A stretch of DNA of 64,000 nucleotides from Paracamarosporium sp. OC-R06-R3 (Eukaryota; Ascomycota; Dothideomycetes; Pleosporales; Didymosphaeriaceae), in contig JACVRA010000488.1 of NCBI GenBank assembly GCA_019828545.1, positions 62,001 to 126,000 on the forward strand, in the 5' to 3' direction. A program made the translations under genes and the position numbers. The notes beneath the pieces were generated by a model. The model saw only the letters and a list, made by a program, of their open reading frames with translations, made no database searches and had not been told where the DNA came from. This document shows positions 33,836-46,000 of this stretch, in pieces; the stretch's first letter is position 1, and every line of letters starts with the position of its first letter.

Positions 33836-35116
33836 ATGGCAACACTACGCTTACCACGGTTTCAAAGCTCGGCATCTGGGCTGCAAAGCTTACGCCACTC
33901 TTCCAGAGCGCACTGGAGATCAGTCTATCCAGCCGTCAATATCCGGTTACAGCATAATGTCTCGCTCACGTCCCCGAAGACGAGACATCAGTTGGAACTA
34001 ACATCTGCAATACCTCTTCGAAAGGATAGCATCTCGTTTATCACTAAATCAGACCCATTCTCATCCCGGATACAGTCCGCAGGCTTAGCAACAGCAACCC
34101 AAGAGCCTCCTAGGGTGTTACCAGCATACACGCCACCTACAACGGGTCTCTTATCCTACTTACCCAAACCTATCGTACCATATGCAGAGCTCATCAGGCT
34201 TGATAAACCCACCGGAACCTACTACCTTTTCTTCCCATGCTTGTTCAGCACACTTATTGCCGCCACCATGGCGACACCACTGGCGGCACCCTCAGCAGTT
34301 GCCGGCACGACTGCTCTGTTCTTCACCGGCGCACTCGTCATGCGAGGCGCAGGGTGTACGATAAATGACCTCTGGGACCGGAATCTCGATCCACATGTTG
34401 AGCGCACGCGCTTACGTCCCATTGCAAGGAAAGCCATCAGCCCCCAGGCTGCTATCGTCTTCACGGGTGCTCAACTTCTTACCGGATTGGGCGTCTTACT
34501 TTCTTTACCCTTCGAGTGTTTCTGGTACGCGACACCGTCGCTGCTATTTGTGGCTACATATCCTCTCGCGAAGCGAGTCACAAACTATCCGCAGTTTGTA
34601 CTCGGACTCACGTTTTCCTGGGGTGCTATGATGGGCTTCCCTGCGCTGGGAGTTGATCTGCTTTCCAACCAAGCTGCGCTGACAGCAGCCGCGTGCCTTT
34701 ATGCGAGCAACGTCGCGTGGACCGTCCTCTATGATATGATCTACGCTCACATGGACATCAAGGACGACGCAAAAGCGGGCATCAAGAGTATCGCATTGAA
34801 GCATGATAAAGAGACAAAAGCCGTTCTAACCGGTCTCGCCGCCGTGCAACTCAGCCTCTTAGCCGCCACGGGTGTCGCCGCAGGTATGGGGCCCGTTTTC
34901 TTCGCTGGAGCATGTGGAAGCGCTGCTGTCACTCTCGGTACCATGATCTGGAGAGTTCAGCTCAAAGACGTAAAGAATTGCTGGTGGTGGTTTAAGAACG
35001 GTGCCTGGTTTACAGGGGGTGGAATCGCCTTGGGGTTGACTGGAGAATACCTTGCGCAATACCTGGGCTGGTACGACGAGGAGGAAACGAGCGACGAAAA
35101 GAGTAGGCAACAGTGA
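33836..35116 (+). CDS. coq2: 4-hydroxybenzoate polyprenyltransferase, mitochondrial
   Basis: One exon, 426 residues. COQ2 attaches the polyprenyl tail to 4-hydroxybenzoate in ubiquinone synthesis at the inner mitochondrial membrane. The first ~90 residues are Arg/Ser-rich with few acids, a typical mitochondrial presequence. The UbiA core follows, with the first Asp-rich motif NDLWDRNLDPHVERT at residues 177-191 and the second around YDMIYAHMDIKDD at 299-311. These bind the Mg-diphosphate of the isoprenoid donor. About eight hydrophobic segments are visible between residues 125 and 410. Length is normal for fungal COQ2. No frameshift or missing residue. Confidence 0.96.
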   Translation: MATLRLPRFQSSASGLQSLRHSSRAHWRSVYPAVNIRLQHNVSLTSPKTRHQLELTSAIPLRKDSISFITKSDPFSSRIQSAGLATATQEPPRVLPAYTPPTTGLLSYLPKPIVPYAELIRLDKPTGTYYLFFPCLFSTLIAATMATPLAAPSAVAGTTALFFTGALVMRGAGCTINDLWDRNLDPHVERTRLRPIARKAISPQAAIVFTGAQLLTGLGVLLSLPFECFWYATPSLLFVATYPLAKRVTNYPQFVLGLTFSWGAMMGFPALGVDLLSNQAALTAAACLYASNVAWTVLYDMIYAHMDIKDDAKAGIKSIALKHDKETKAVLTGLAAVQLSLLAATGVAAGMGPVFFAGACGSAAVTLGTMIWRVQLKDVKNCWWWFKNGAWFTGGGIALGLTGEYLAQYLGWYDEEETSDEKSRQQ

Positions 35117-35869
35117 AGTCACGAGCCTGGAACTTTAAGACCGAATGACCGAGACGTCTCGGTGTGTATCAATTTGCGATCGCGCCCCGTGAAGCACCTG
35201 ACGCTAGGGCTCGCCGGGGCAGCTGGTGTAAATTAACCGCGCCATGTAGAACACCACCCATGTACACCACTTGCCAAATCTAACATCCCTGTTACCGCCC
35301 CAAAAACAATGCAGCCTTCTCAGAATGCAGCAAATGATACAGTCACTACCATGCTTCTTTTGCACACGTTGTCCATCAAAATTTGTCGGAAGCAAGTTAC
35401 GGCCGCAGACTAAGACGGACCGACGCCGGTCCAGGCACACTTGCCGAACGCCTCGTCGCTTATCCAGCCAGCCCTCTCGTGTCCAGGAAAGGACAAACTG
35501 ATTCAATACCGCCTATGCAGCCAAGGATGACTCGCTATCAATCAGCGACAACATCTATTGGCCAAATCATGAACGTTCCAGGTCCAGAGTGGCTGCCCAC
35601 CATCTTGTCCGCGCCGTAGATGGCGGCCACGCCGTAAGGGGTAATCACAGTGCTTGATCATGGGCTTGAGAGGGCTGATTGCCTGCAGATGTTCCTGCAT
35701 TAGTGGCTGCCGTGCTCCAGATATACTTCTGTCAGTCCCTTCCTCTAGTCCGTAGGGTACCGCACTCGAGATAATTTCGCAGCGCTGCACAGTCGCGAGA
35801 AGCACTTTGGGCTTGCTCGCAGCCATTCATTATTCGTATTCACTTATCTATAATTCTTAATCTACCGTC
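35117..35869. other. Intergenic with an unresolved minus-strand frame
   Basis: 3' flank of COQ2 and promoter of the GH16 gene. A 94-codon minus-strand frame at 35542-35826 starts with ATG, and another frame of the same stretch reads VITPYGVAAIYGADKM, which looks protein-like. The two cannot be joined with convincing splice sites, so I treat this as a possible relic rather than a gene. Confidence 0.35.
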
Positions 35870-37087
35870 ATGCATCTACAAAGCGTCCTCTACGCTGCTC
35901 TAGCAGCAGCTCCCGCAGCGACCACCGCATACACTCTTCAGGACCACTGCATTGGCCCCTCCTTCCAGAACTGCTTCAACTTCTACTCTGGTGCAGATCC
36001 GACCAACGGTTTCGTCCGGTAAGCAACGTCAATTTGCTTAATCTTTACTCCACTCTCTGACTCCAGACTAATCCAATCAGTTTCCTCAACCAAGCAGATG
36101 CCCTATCGCAGGGTCTCTACAATGTAACAGGCAACAATGTATTCCTCAACGTAGACAGCAAGAACCAGGCGCCCAACGGACGTGCCAGCCTACGATTAGA
36201 GAGCAAGAAACTTTACAACCGAGGACTCTTCATACTAGACGTGCTGCACATGCCGACCAGCACCTGCGGAAGCTGGCCGAGTTTCTGGTCCTGGGGCCCA
36301 GAGAAGACCTGGCCCGCCAACGGCGAGATCGACATCATCGAAGGCATCCACGATTCAACCAGAAACGCAATGTCTCTGCACACATCAGAGGGATGCACCA
36401 TAACGGGGACCGGCAGCAAGGGCACAGTCAAGACAAAGAACTGCTACATCAATGCTGCGGGACAGACCAGCAATGCTGGGTGCGGCATCGACGACCCGTC
36501 TTCGTCTTCTTTCGGTACGTACAGTCAGCCTGACCCTCAAACTCAGCGGTGCTGCTCGCCCAAACATGCAGTGCACACAACGTTGCAACCACATCTCCTC
36601 TTGCCCACCTAATCACGCTTCTGTATAACTTCACAATCTAACCTTACGAAAGGTACTCCCGTCAACAAGGGCTGGGGTGGCATCTATGCCATGCAATGGA
36701 CATCCACCGGAATCAAAATGTGGTTCTGGCCACGGGACGCGATTCCCTACAACCTCTTCGGGAACAGTCCTGAGCCTGATACATGGGGCACGCCGCAGGC
36801 GAACTTCGCTGGCAGTGGGTGCGACTTTAACAAGCACTTCGTGAACCACAGGCTAGTTATTGACACGACTTTCTGCGGCGATTGGGGCAACGCCGTTTGG
36901 GCGAGCAATCCAGTTTGGTAAGTCTCACTACGATGTCACCGCTACAAAGAAAAGAATATGTAGGCTAACGGGTGGGCGCAACAGTTCGAAGAAAGCAGCA
37001 AGCTGCAACGACTACGTCTCAAAGAACCCAAGCGCATTCGCAGAGAGCTACTGGCGGATTAATTATCTCAAGGTATTCAAGGAGTAA
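35870..37087 (+). CDS. GH16 endo-beta-1,3(4)-glucanase, secreted
   Basis: Four exons, 35870-36018, 36081-36514, 36653-36917 and 36985-37087, join in frame to give 316 residues. A signal peptide covers about residues 1-20. The GH16 catalytic motif GEIDIIEG places the nucleophile E132, helper D134 and acid/base E137. Upstream WPSFWSWGP and downstream SLHTSEGC are typical of the fungal laminarinase-like branch that cuts mixed beta-1,3/1,4-glucans. Six or more cysteines in the C-terminal half should form disulfides. There is no GPI signal or binding module. The role could be nutritional or in remodelling its own wall. Confidence 0.92.
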
Positions 37088-37764
37088 TAACATAGTAGAA
37101 AGTAATAAGAAGTCGGGATAGAGTATGTTATAATATACCTGCATGTAGCCCACAGCAGAATAGATCAGCGTCCCATACATACTCTGCATCGCCACATCGG
37201 CCGTGCACCGCGCATCCCCGAACGATCCCCGGCATGCTTTGTCACAGCGGAGTCTGCTTACCTACGCGTCACTACGAACCAACCCACCTTATCGCATCCT
37301 GCACCACAAGTACAAACGCGCACTGTATACAACCGTACACTCCGCATGCGGGGCACCCAACCAATCAACCATCACCCCAAACGTTACTAATCCCCCCATC
37401 GTACATGTCCTAACGCAACCCCTCAACCGCGCACAGAGCGGAGTGACGACACAGAACCTTACAAATGCCACTCGACAGCAGCATCATCGACAGAACCATT
37501 CGGACGGCAGTAGTTTGCGTCCTGAGATCCAATTGGCTGTATCGTGAACTGTAGCCCTGACGTAGCGCATTTCTTTCTCCTGCTGCGAAGACACAGACTA
37601 CGTTCGCAGCGTAGAGTATCTAGCATAAATACCACGCGTGAGGCTGGCTTCAAGATGTAGATATCCACAAACCCACTCACACACTACTACCCAGCACAAT
37701 CCCGTTCTAATTACACGCAATTCCTCACCACACCATCATTCAAATCCATCAAACCCAACCCAAA
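37088..37764. other. Intergenic
   Basis: 3' flank of GH16 and promoter of the GFA gene. Positions 37650-37764 form a CA-rich leader just before the ATG. ACGCGT occurs at 37264-37269. No gene seen. Confidence 0.5.
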
Positions 37765-38379
37765 ATGTCCACAAAACACACGCCCACGACACACCCCTCC
37801 GACTTCCCCCTCGCAGGCCTCGCCCGCGACGGCTGGTCCACAGACACAGAAGCAACAGCGACGTGCTTCTGCGGCGCCGTACAGCTACAGTTTCCCACCG
37901 AAGCGCCAGGCCTTGTAACGACGTTCGTATGCAACTGCGCAGACTGCCACAAGATCACGGCCAGCATGTTCGCGTCGAACTTCACGGTGTTGGACACGCA
38001 TCTCGTGCACCTGCGCGGGAAGGAGAATCTCAAGACGTTTGGGCAGAGGGAGTCGATTGCGAGGGGGCATTTGATGACGAGTATGTTGTGCCCTCTTTTT
38101 TTTTTGGTTCTTTCTTTCTTCCGCTTTTCTTTCTTTGTAGTCTTGATGAATGGAGGAGGCTGATACAGTACAGATTACTTCTGCGGTACTTGTGGTACGC
38201 TCATGTATAGGGTTGGCACTGGGTTCCCTGGCCAGTCGATTATGCGGATTGGGACGATTGATGATTTCAGTTTGATGGAGACGAAGTTGCGGCCGAGGAA
38301 CGAGTTCTTTGTTAAGCAGAGGGTGAATTGGTTGCCGGGCGTGGAGGACACGGCGAAGAGTCAAGGGATGCCTGAGTGA
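37765..38379 (+). CDS. GFA/CENP-V-type zinc-binding protein
   Basis: Two exons, 37765-38080 and 38174-38379, give 173 residues. The fold is that of the glutathione-dependent formaldehyde-activating (GFA, Mss4-like) family. Zinc ligands are visible as C34-x-C36 (CFCGAVQ), C56/C58/C61 (CNCADCHK) and C109/C112 (CGTCG), the last pair being created just after the splice join (NYFCGTCGT). The intron has a T-rich tract after the donor. Family members are numerous in fungi and few have known substrates, so formaldehyde metabolism should not be assumed. No transit peptide or membrane segment. Confidence 0.9.
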
Positions 38380-38709
38380 GCAATGTGTTGCGGGTTGTGA
38401 TTGCGAGGTCAGAGCTAAAGTGAGGGAATGATCAGGGATGTATACAGTTGCGGTGAGGATTGGTTGGCGGAAGAGGGATAAGGTAGCTCGTTAGCATATG
38501 AAACGCGGGTTCAATGATCGAGGTGCACTGCTACGATTAAGCTTTGAATCACGGTGAAGAACATCAAGATGGCGGGTATGAACCTTCATTGGATATCATT
38601 CAAGCCTTTCGCTTAGACCCTAGAAAATCGCTACTCAGCACCCGCCGGAACGCCATCCTTTTATGCATGCCATGCTTCATCACATTCATCCTCCACGCTC
38701 CAAGTGAGC
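38380..38709. other. Convergent 3' flanks
   Basis: A 330-bp gap between the GFA gene (+) and the eL31 gene (-). Nothing but flanking sequence seen. Confidence 0.5.
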
Positions 38710-39307
38710 TTACGCGTCCTCAACGACGGTGGTCTGGAGACCCTTGGGGTCCTTGACGTTGACGGCCTGCACATACGAGTACAGCTTCTCCTTGGCGCCC
38801 TCCTCGTCGTTACGCTTACGGGAGATGCGGACACGGAGGCGGAACGGAACGCCCTTGATACCAGACTCCCACACCTTCTTGTTGAGCTGGGGGTCTAGGC
38901 GGACATCCGTGGTGCCCTGCATGGTTCGTTAGTTCAATCCGTCATGAAAAATTGAAACGCAAGCCTCTCGAAAGAGCACTTCGTTCCAACCCAGGGCTCC
39001 AACGTACCATAGCCTTCTCAGCAAAAGCGCGGATCTCCTTGATGGCGCGCGGGGCCCTCTTCTTGAAAGAGACACCGTGAACCTGTTACCACCCCTTGTA
39101 TTAGCCATCCGTTGTATATCTCGAACAGTCTTCCGCCCTACCCACACACTCCTTTCACAGAGTGCGCGGTATCCGGTGGACTTCACAAAACTGAACTCAA
39201 CATACTCGCTTGTGCAGGTGGATCGTGTATTCGCGCGCGACGACGTCAGCGATGGCGCTGCGCTGGGCCTTGACGGCGGGCTTCTTGCTCTTGGCTCCGG
39301 TGGACAT
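38710..39307 (-). CDS. rpl31: 60S ribosomal protein eL31
   Basis: Three coding exons, 39307-39206, 39082-39008 and 38916-38710, all in phase 0, give 127 residues, the usual length. The order of conserved blocks is [56 protein letters not shown], and a C-terminal block around [13 protein letters not shown]. eL31 sits at the rim of the polypeptide exit tunnel of the large subunit. A further intron is predicted in the 5' leader, ending 2 nt before the ATG. Intron-rich 5' ends are normal for fungal ribosomal protein genes. Confidence 0.97.
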
Positions 39308-39309
39308 TT

Positions 39310-39408
39310 CTGTAGGCGGTAGTGGTTAGCAAGGTCCAACGGCAATGGTTGCGCAATTGAGATGAATGCCCAGTGCGTTAAGAGAATGAAGGAAAAGTAG
39401 ATTCTTAC
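39310..39408 (-). other. Predicted 5'-UTR intron of the eL31 gene
   Basis: On the minus strand a donor GTAAGA (first base at 39408), a branch site TTGCTAAC (39325-39332) and an acceptor CTACAG (ending at 39310) define a 99-nt intron that stops two bases before the start codon. All three signals match the fungal consensus. Not proven by transcript data. Confidence 0.6.
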
Positions 39409-39789
39409 TGAATAATTCCGCTGTGTGGTTAGTGGAGGTGAGGTCGACGGGCGGCTTGAAGCTGAAGTTCCTGAAAAGAAGCGACGATTTTCGCGTGTGG
39501 GAATTTCGGTTCGCCAAGACGCCAACTAGCCGAGCGCTTAGTCACCCACTCCAAGCACAACAAGCGGACACCTAGATAGAGGTTGTTTCGTAGCGAATTA
39601 GGAACATCATGTGGAGTGAATTCATGTAAAAATGTCGGTACTGAATATACATCCTATTGCTCGCATTTTTCTTTTCAATCGTTGATATACATAACTTTTA
39701 ATGCCACTACATAGGGTATATGCTTCACGCCATGCCTCTCATAACGCCTACAATGCAAACTCATGCCTTCGTCTATTTCAGAGCGAGTT
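39409..39789. promoter_or_regulatory. eL31 upstream region
   Basis: From 39409 leftwards on the minus strand lies the non-coding first exon and promoter of eL31; the right-hand part is the 3' flank of the CHY/RING gene. No additional gene seen. Confidence 0.45.
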
Positions 39790-42241
39790 TTATCGATGCC
39801 CAGGCAGGTCAATGTCGTTCTCATCCTCGTCATCGCCCTCGCCGTCATCTTCCTCCTCATGCTCATCTTCGCTCTCATCACTGCTACTCTCATCATCTTC
39901 ATCTCTTGCCTCGCCACCGGACAAGAAACGATCGAACCGTCCGCCATCCTCCCCCCAAAACTGCATTCCATCGGCATCGTGATCCTCAGACAAATCTAAT
40001 GTGGGTATCTGGTCGATAGCGGGGTTCAAGTAGTTGCGCAGAGGGAGGATGGAGCGGTTGAAGCGCTCGAGGACGTACTGTGGCAGGGCGGGGAGTTGTA
40101 CGGCTGTGCCGTCCGTGGCATGTGTTTCGCGGCGCTCTTCATCCAAGTCGATGATGGGGACGGCTTCGTTGGGGATTTCACCAGTGGGATTCAGGTAATG
40201 GTCGAAAGTCCGGCGGACGCGGTCCAATAGTTCGTATGGGGCTGGCATCTGTGGCATCTGTGGCATCTCAGGCATTCGAGGCATGCCTCGGAATTGTGGC
40301 ATACCTCGAAACTGTGGCATTTGAAATGGGAAAGATGGCAGCTGCCCTGGTTGTGGCATGCCTGGGAACTGTGGTATTTGGAAAGGAAAGGATGGGAGTT
40401 GTCCTGGTAGCCACGTCTGCTCCGGTTCGTCAGGCTGGAAGTAGTAACGCGGAGAGCGAAGAGGTAGCGACGCAGGAGAGCTAATGCTGACTGGTGATCG
40501 AGCTCCAGAGTTTTCATCATCGACTTCGTCGAGAATTGCATTGGCAGTCTGCTCGCTTTCTGGTCCGTTCAAGATGCGGAGCTCGTTGGTGTTATATGAG
40601 TCGCAGCTGTTGCACTTGTTGCCCAGCCAATGATACTTGACTGATGACTTTGCAGCGCAATCATTGCACTGGATGATAGCTCGTGTGTTGACGAACTGCT
40701 CAGGCATTGGCTGACTTTCAATTGCCTGCGTCAGTTTTTGCCACTGTAGTTCCATGTTGACAGCGCTCTTCTTGCACGTGGGGCACTTGTATGCGGTCTC
40801 CATATATTGGTTGTAGCATTCCTTGTGTAAGTAATGGCCACATGGCATGGACACGACAGCAGTAGAAGAGTTGAACAGATATTCTCCGCATATGGGACAG
40901 TCGCAGTCAGTAGCTCGCTCGATGCACTTGTGCGTTGTGGCAAAGGCTATCGATATGCACACATTGCAGTTCTAACGCACGTCAGCGGAATCCCACAAAT
41001 TATTTCCCCTAACGTACCTTGCAGTGCACGTAGTCTTTACCCAGACCCTCCCCCCTTCTGCAGATACCACAATCGGCACAATGGTAGATCTTCTTACTGC
41101 TGTTGTTGTCCCACAGTTTGCAAATGTCGCAGTAGTAGCATGCTGATTGTGTCCCACAGTTTGTGCAGTACTCAGTAGCCTTCTGAGGAGTGCCGCATGC
41201 CATGCAGAGCATGTTCTGAGTCTTTTTCCGGTCTAGGTTATGGTCTTCTACCGCATCATGACAGTGCCGGCAAGTGTACCATCGCCGACATGCGTAGCAC
41301 TGAACCTTGACGTTGCGTTTGTAGTGCTGGCAGCCAAGAGAAGCCTCTTCTTCAAACATGTCTGCGTCTTCATCTTCTACAACCGCGTCCGCGTCCGCGC
41401 TGGGATGAGCTGGACGTGGCCGGTACGTAGGCTCCTTATCACCAGGCCGAAGGTTGAAGGGGTTGTCTGGGTCGACGTCTGAAGAAGTAGAAACAGGCGA
41501 AGAGTAGTGGGCGTCGGAGAAAACAGACTGGTTAGACGTGGGCGTGAAGGGACGGTCGTGCGAGACAAAGCTGCTAGGCGACGTTGGGCGCAGGTAGTTG
41601 TAGCGTTCCGTCATGATGCCATGCATCATACGAGCTTTGTCTGAGTCGCCAATGCTCATGGCCCTGATCTCATGTATGCGAGCCCGCAGATGGCGCATCC
41701 CATCGTCTGCGGGCAGCGATTCGGACATGGCGGGTGCATTTCGACCATCTGCGGTGGAAGCTGGGCTGGCGATGTCGCGCGGGCGGGTCGCGGCATGAGT
41801 AGGGTCGAGATTCAGGCGGCGAAGGTGCACATCCAGAGCATGCGAGGGGTTTGCAGACATATCTGCATCGCCGGGAATATTGATGGGTGCGCTCGGAGCA
41901 GTTATCCGGCGCGACAGTACGCCTAGTGGGGGATGCACGGTGCCGTCATTGTTGTGTCGCTGCTCGTCGCGGACGGCGGAGAGAGGACGGCGAGTGGTTC
42001 GCTCGTCCTGGCGAAAGCCTTCTCCTGCCTCTAGCGCGGATGAGCTGCTGCTGGCATGAGCATCCTCCTGGAGTGTCGTCGCGCTGCCGTCACGAGGTGC
42101 AGAGAATGTTGTGGGCGTCTCGATGTCATTTGCATGTGATAGTCGCTGCTCGCTCTCGCTGGCGCCGTTTGGAGCAGCGCTCGAGAAGCGGCGTGCCTGG
42201 CGGACAACTGGATCAATAATAAAAGAAGAGAGTAAACTCAT
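39790..42241 (-). CDS. CHY/CTCHY/RING zinc-finger E3 ubiquitin ligase (Pirh2-like)
   Basis: Two exons, 42241-41018 and 40971-39790, give 801 residues. The N-terminal 300 residues are Ser/Pro-rich and disordered-looking. A CHY zinc finger begins at residue 303 (GCQHYKRNVKVQC) and a CTCHY finger follows. A RING finger spans 433-474 (CPIC, CGHYLHKEC, CPTC), then a zinc ribbon with CNDC and CNSC. The splice join restores HCKNCNVCIS. This module order is that of RCHY1/Pirh2 E3 ligases, which ubiquitinate regulatory proteins. The C-terminal third contains imperfect repeats rich in Met, Pro, Gln and Phe (around PSFPFQMPQF and RGMPQ) and ends in a long Asp/Glu tail, both unusual additions to the core. 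The first ATG in frame is used; the frame extends upstream only through non-ATG codons. Confidence 0.92.
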
Positions 42242-43030
42242 GAGGGCACGCTCTGCAGGGAAAGGGGTGAGGCAGCAATGAGAGAAAAAAAGGTCTCGTG
42301 CACAAAGGCTGGGTGCTTCCGGAACTGTCACGAAACCGGCTGTTCGCTGCCTCCAACGCCACACCCTTCAGCCACGGAAAGTGCCAGCCGGAGGCTCGTG
42401 AACTCGATCAAATCAACAGGATCTGCGATCTGCACGAGGGCCCAGTCAGTCGATCATCTGCCCACGCTTCAACCATCGCCGAGTTTGAGTAAAGGCTGCT
42501 CGATTGCATCAACTCCGCTTCCATTATCTTGGGCTCCACGTCCCGATATGCACATGCGACTAAGATTATACACTGGATATTGCCATCGCCCATCCCTCTT
42601 ATGCTTTTGTCCTTTCCCTGTATACAGAAGACCCGCTGTCATACGCCCAGCGGTTGAGTCTATCAGACTCCTTTCCCATTCCGATGCTCCAACTCCATCC
42701 CAGGAAAAACCATGGAGTGGCACGCGGTACTCATCTCAGCCCGCAAATCATGCAATGCTCCGTACTCGCAGAAAACAGAAATCGCTAATAGTGGTATCTG
42801 AACAAACAAAACAGGAAATGGAGCGTTCATGTCGTAAAAGGCCGTAACAATAAACAGAATGCAGAAACAGGAAGCGCAATGATCAACACGGTGCTCATTT
42901 GTCTTCACGCAGAAGTGAAAGTAAGACAAGGCCGTGCATCTGAGATGAAGATACGCGAGCTATCCAAGAAGAAGCCAGCTGCATGGTAAGGCGGATCACA
43001 AGGTGATGCCCAGATAGGAACGCGGTGATT
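42242..43030. other. Intergenic
   Basis: Promoter of the CHY/RING gene and 3' flank of the RasGEF gene. Short frames only; no gene seen. Confidence 0.5.
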
Positions 43031-46000
43031 CTACCGGTCCTTGATGTTGTTGGAGAAGTACATACTCAACATTTCGAACCGATCTTTGGTACCGGCACGG
43101 CTGTCGGTCGTAAATACGCTGGCTGCGCCACTGGTGACTGGAGGAGGAGCGGCTTTGACAACTCGTGGAGGTTCTCGAGGCTCCAGGAGCAAAGATTGTC
43201 GGTGAAAGCTTTGGGGGTTGGCTTGGGTGCTCGAGTGCATTCGTTGTATCTGGGACTCCATCCACTCCTGCATTTCTGGAACCGCTGTCAGGCGGTAAGG
43301 CACCTGGAACGACTGTAATTGTCCAATGATCTTGGCGGTCTTCATGTGTTTGTCGAAATTGATCACAGGAATGCCATCCTCTCCAGATTCACCGGGTAGC
43401 TGGCGTGTTGCGCCGTTCCCAGCATCCACAAATGTTAGGTCAGTGAGGTACATGCCGACAAAAGGAATGCAGGGAGCGACATGATCGTGTAGACGCTGGC
43501 GAAGGACCGCATAGTTACGACCGTGATCAGTAACTGTCTTGAGTTCATCGAATCGAGCCTTTGTTTTGGCAGAGACCAGCTCCCAAGTTCTTTTAAGCCG
43601 TAGTACTGTGGAAGAGTTCAATGAAGCGAGAATCGCCATCAGCGAGTCATAGTTGTTGAGTTCCACGCATCTGGCCGCAATCTTCACCCACTGTTTGATG
43701 ACAAGAGCCCGGCGCTTTACGTCCTCTAGCTGCAGGATCGTATCTGCCACCAGATTGGTCAGGTCATTCGAGAGCGTAGACATCGCCTTGACGTTAACGC
43801 CTTTTCCCGCCTTCTTCGTCCATTCAAGAGCGAGGAGCTCCTCCGGTTGTATCGTGCAAAACAATTTCGATTCGATAATGGTGAATTGTCTTGCCAACTC
43901 GAGCGGGTCAAAATCAAGAATACTGCATTGTACCTTGCCTTCTTTCCATCCTCTTAAAACATTCATCTGGCTCCTGGTTATGTTTGGGCTAGGCGCTGTG
44001 TTGTCTGCGGGGATGAACACAGTCCCAGAAATACCAGTCTTGCCTAGGGATGTTTGGAGACGAGGAACTAGAGTTCCAGCGCGGACCTCGGTGGCCTTGG
44101 AGGTTAGTTCTGCAAGGCGTTTACCTGCAGCAGGCAGAGCCGATCGCAGCTTTCCCGTCGCAAATGAGAAGATGATGCCGAGGGCCGCAGAGTCGGAATC
44201 GACTATCCAATGACTTTCCAGCCAACCTTTGAACACATTGTAGACTCGTAGGCGGACGGGGACACCCACGGACTGACTATCGCCAATATGGTCGAACCGA
44301 CTAATCAGGCATTGCGATAGCTCTACTGGAGTGGTGAACAACCGGAACGTGAGGTAGAAAGCGGTCACAAAGCTAGTATCAGGCGTAGAATCGTGGAGGG
44401 TTAATTGCTCTACCAAGGCTGGAAGCGAACCTCCAGAGATCTGGCCTTCCTTGTTGTAGAGGAGCTCATGAGCATATGTGGTTTCGAGGAGATGCTCTTC
44501 AGCCGCCGCGACATCTTCGCTTGCGACAGATCGAAGCTCCGATGAGCTACCAAAACTGCTTGTCAGCGTTTGCGCGCTATACTTTTTCGCGGGAGACTGG
44601 TCGGGTGTCGTTGCCCTGGTTGAGGTTTGCGACAATATGCTACCAGTTTCGCCTGGCATACTGTATCTGCATGTGCTACTGGAATCAGCAACTGAAGCAT
44701 TGACGCTGTCTGCCCTGACCGATTTTCCAAAAAATCGCTGTGTCGCACTAACAGGACTCTGAGAGTGGTCCGAAGTGTGCGGCTGGGGAATCTGTGGAAT
44801 GGTGTGTGGTGCCAAAGCGTGCGGCAGAGATGACATGGACGACCGAAATGAGGTTGCGACCGGGCTTTCCACGTAAGTGTTCTGAGAGGGCCGAAGACCC
44901 GCGGGTTGAATGCTTGCTGAGGGTGAATGTGGAACATCAGGGAGCGGCTTCGATTCCGATATGACCAGCGGTGGTAACGACTTGCGCTCATCGGTTGGTG
45001 GCGGAGGAAGTGGTTTATCAGTCTCTGCGGGTCGTTCTACCTGGCTTGGTATTTCGAGTTGAGGCGCATCCTGCAGTTCATCGCGGCTGAGGCGATTTTG
45101 GCTGAGTTGATCGAAAACAACATGAGATAGGCCGTGCTCTTCATTTTCAAACTCAAAGTCCCCTATGCGCTCGATCACCAGTCTTGATTTTGTTACGCAT
45201 TCTCCAGCTGAGCGGACGCAACTCGTGGCTGCAATGACAAGTTGTTTGCCCTGTTCCGGCATGATCACCTCCTCACCCATGCCCGCCTCGGAGCTGCTGA
45301 ACATGTCTTTGGTCGCCTGGACAAGTTCGGTGAGTCGCGTGTACATCGTCTCCTTTGCCTGCTCTAACTGTTCGGATCTTCGTGAATCGCGTTCCCATAC
45401 TTCCTCGACCACTGCGAGAAGGTTCCGGCATGCGACGACAGCTTCTTGCGTGGTCACTGCAAGCTCTCCAGAGGAGCGCGACTGAAGGTGCAGCCCAAGA
45501 AACGAGGCTATAAAGCCTAGAAAAGAATCGTGTGCAGCGTTCAGCCGCTCCGAAGCAAGGTTGTGTTTTCGCGTGCCTTGAGACTTTCCGGTGTACGACA
45601 GGCGATGCGTAACAGATAATCTTTTTGCCTGACCTTGGGGCTGTGGAGGCAAGAGGGGTGATTGGAGCGCGTCCGAGTCTGAAGGAATCGAGAAGGCAAC
45701 GGAGAGACGAGCAAGGTTGCGTGGTTGCGTTGCTTCGTGGTCCAATAGCTCGCGCGTTACACTCGCGCTCGCTTGTGATACATGAGTTGGTTCCTCATTC
45801 GCTTGCGCGCTGTCTGCGTCGCTCTGATTCGACGTTGCCGGCGGTTGCATTGCGAGATCAGCGGAGTCAGATGGAGGGGTCAGAGGTCTATTATTGCCCT
45901 CCCCCATGTCAAATGACAGCGACACCGCATCTTGCGCCCATATGTCGAGGAATCGGACAGCTCTGGTCACAAGCTTGAATGCTTTGAGCACAAGTTCGTC

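Noticed and set aside
35542..35826. 94-codon minus-strand frame with ATG, plus protein-like VITPYGVAAIYGADKM in another frame
   Set aside because: The two pieces could not be joined by convincing splice signals and no family was recognised; at most a gene relic.
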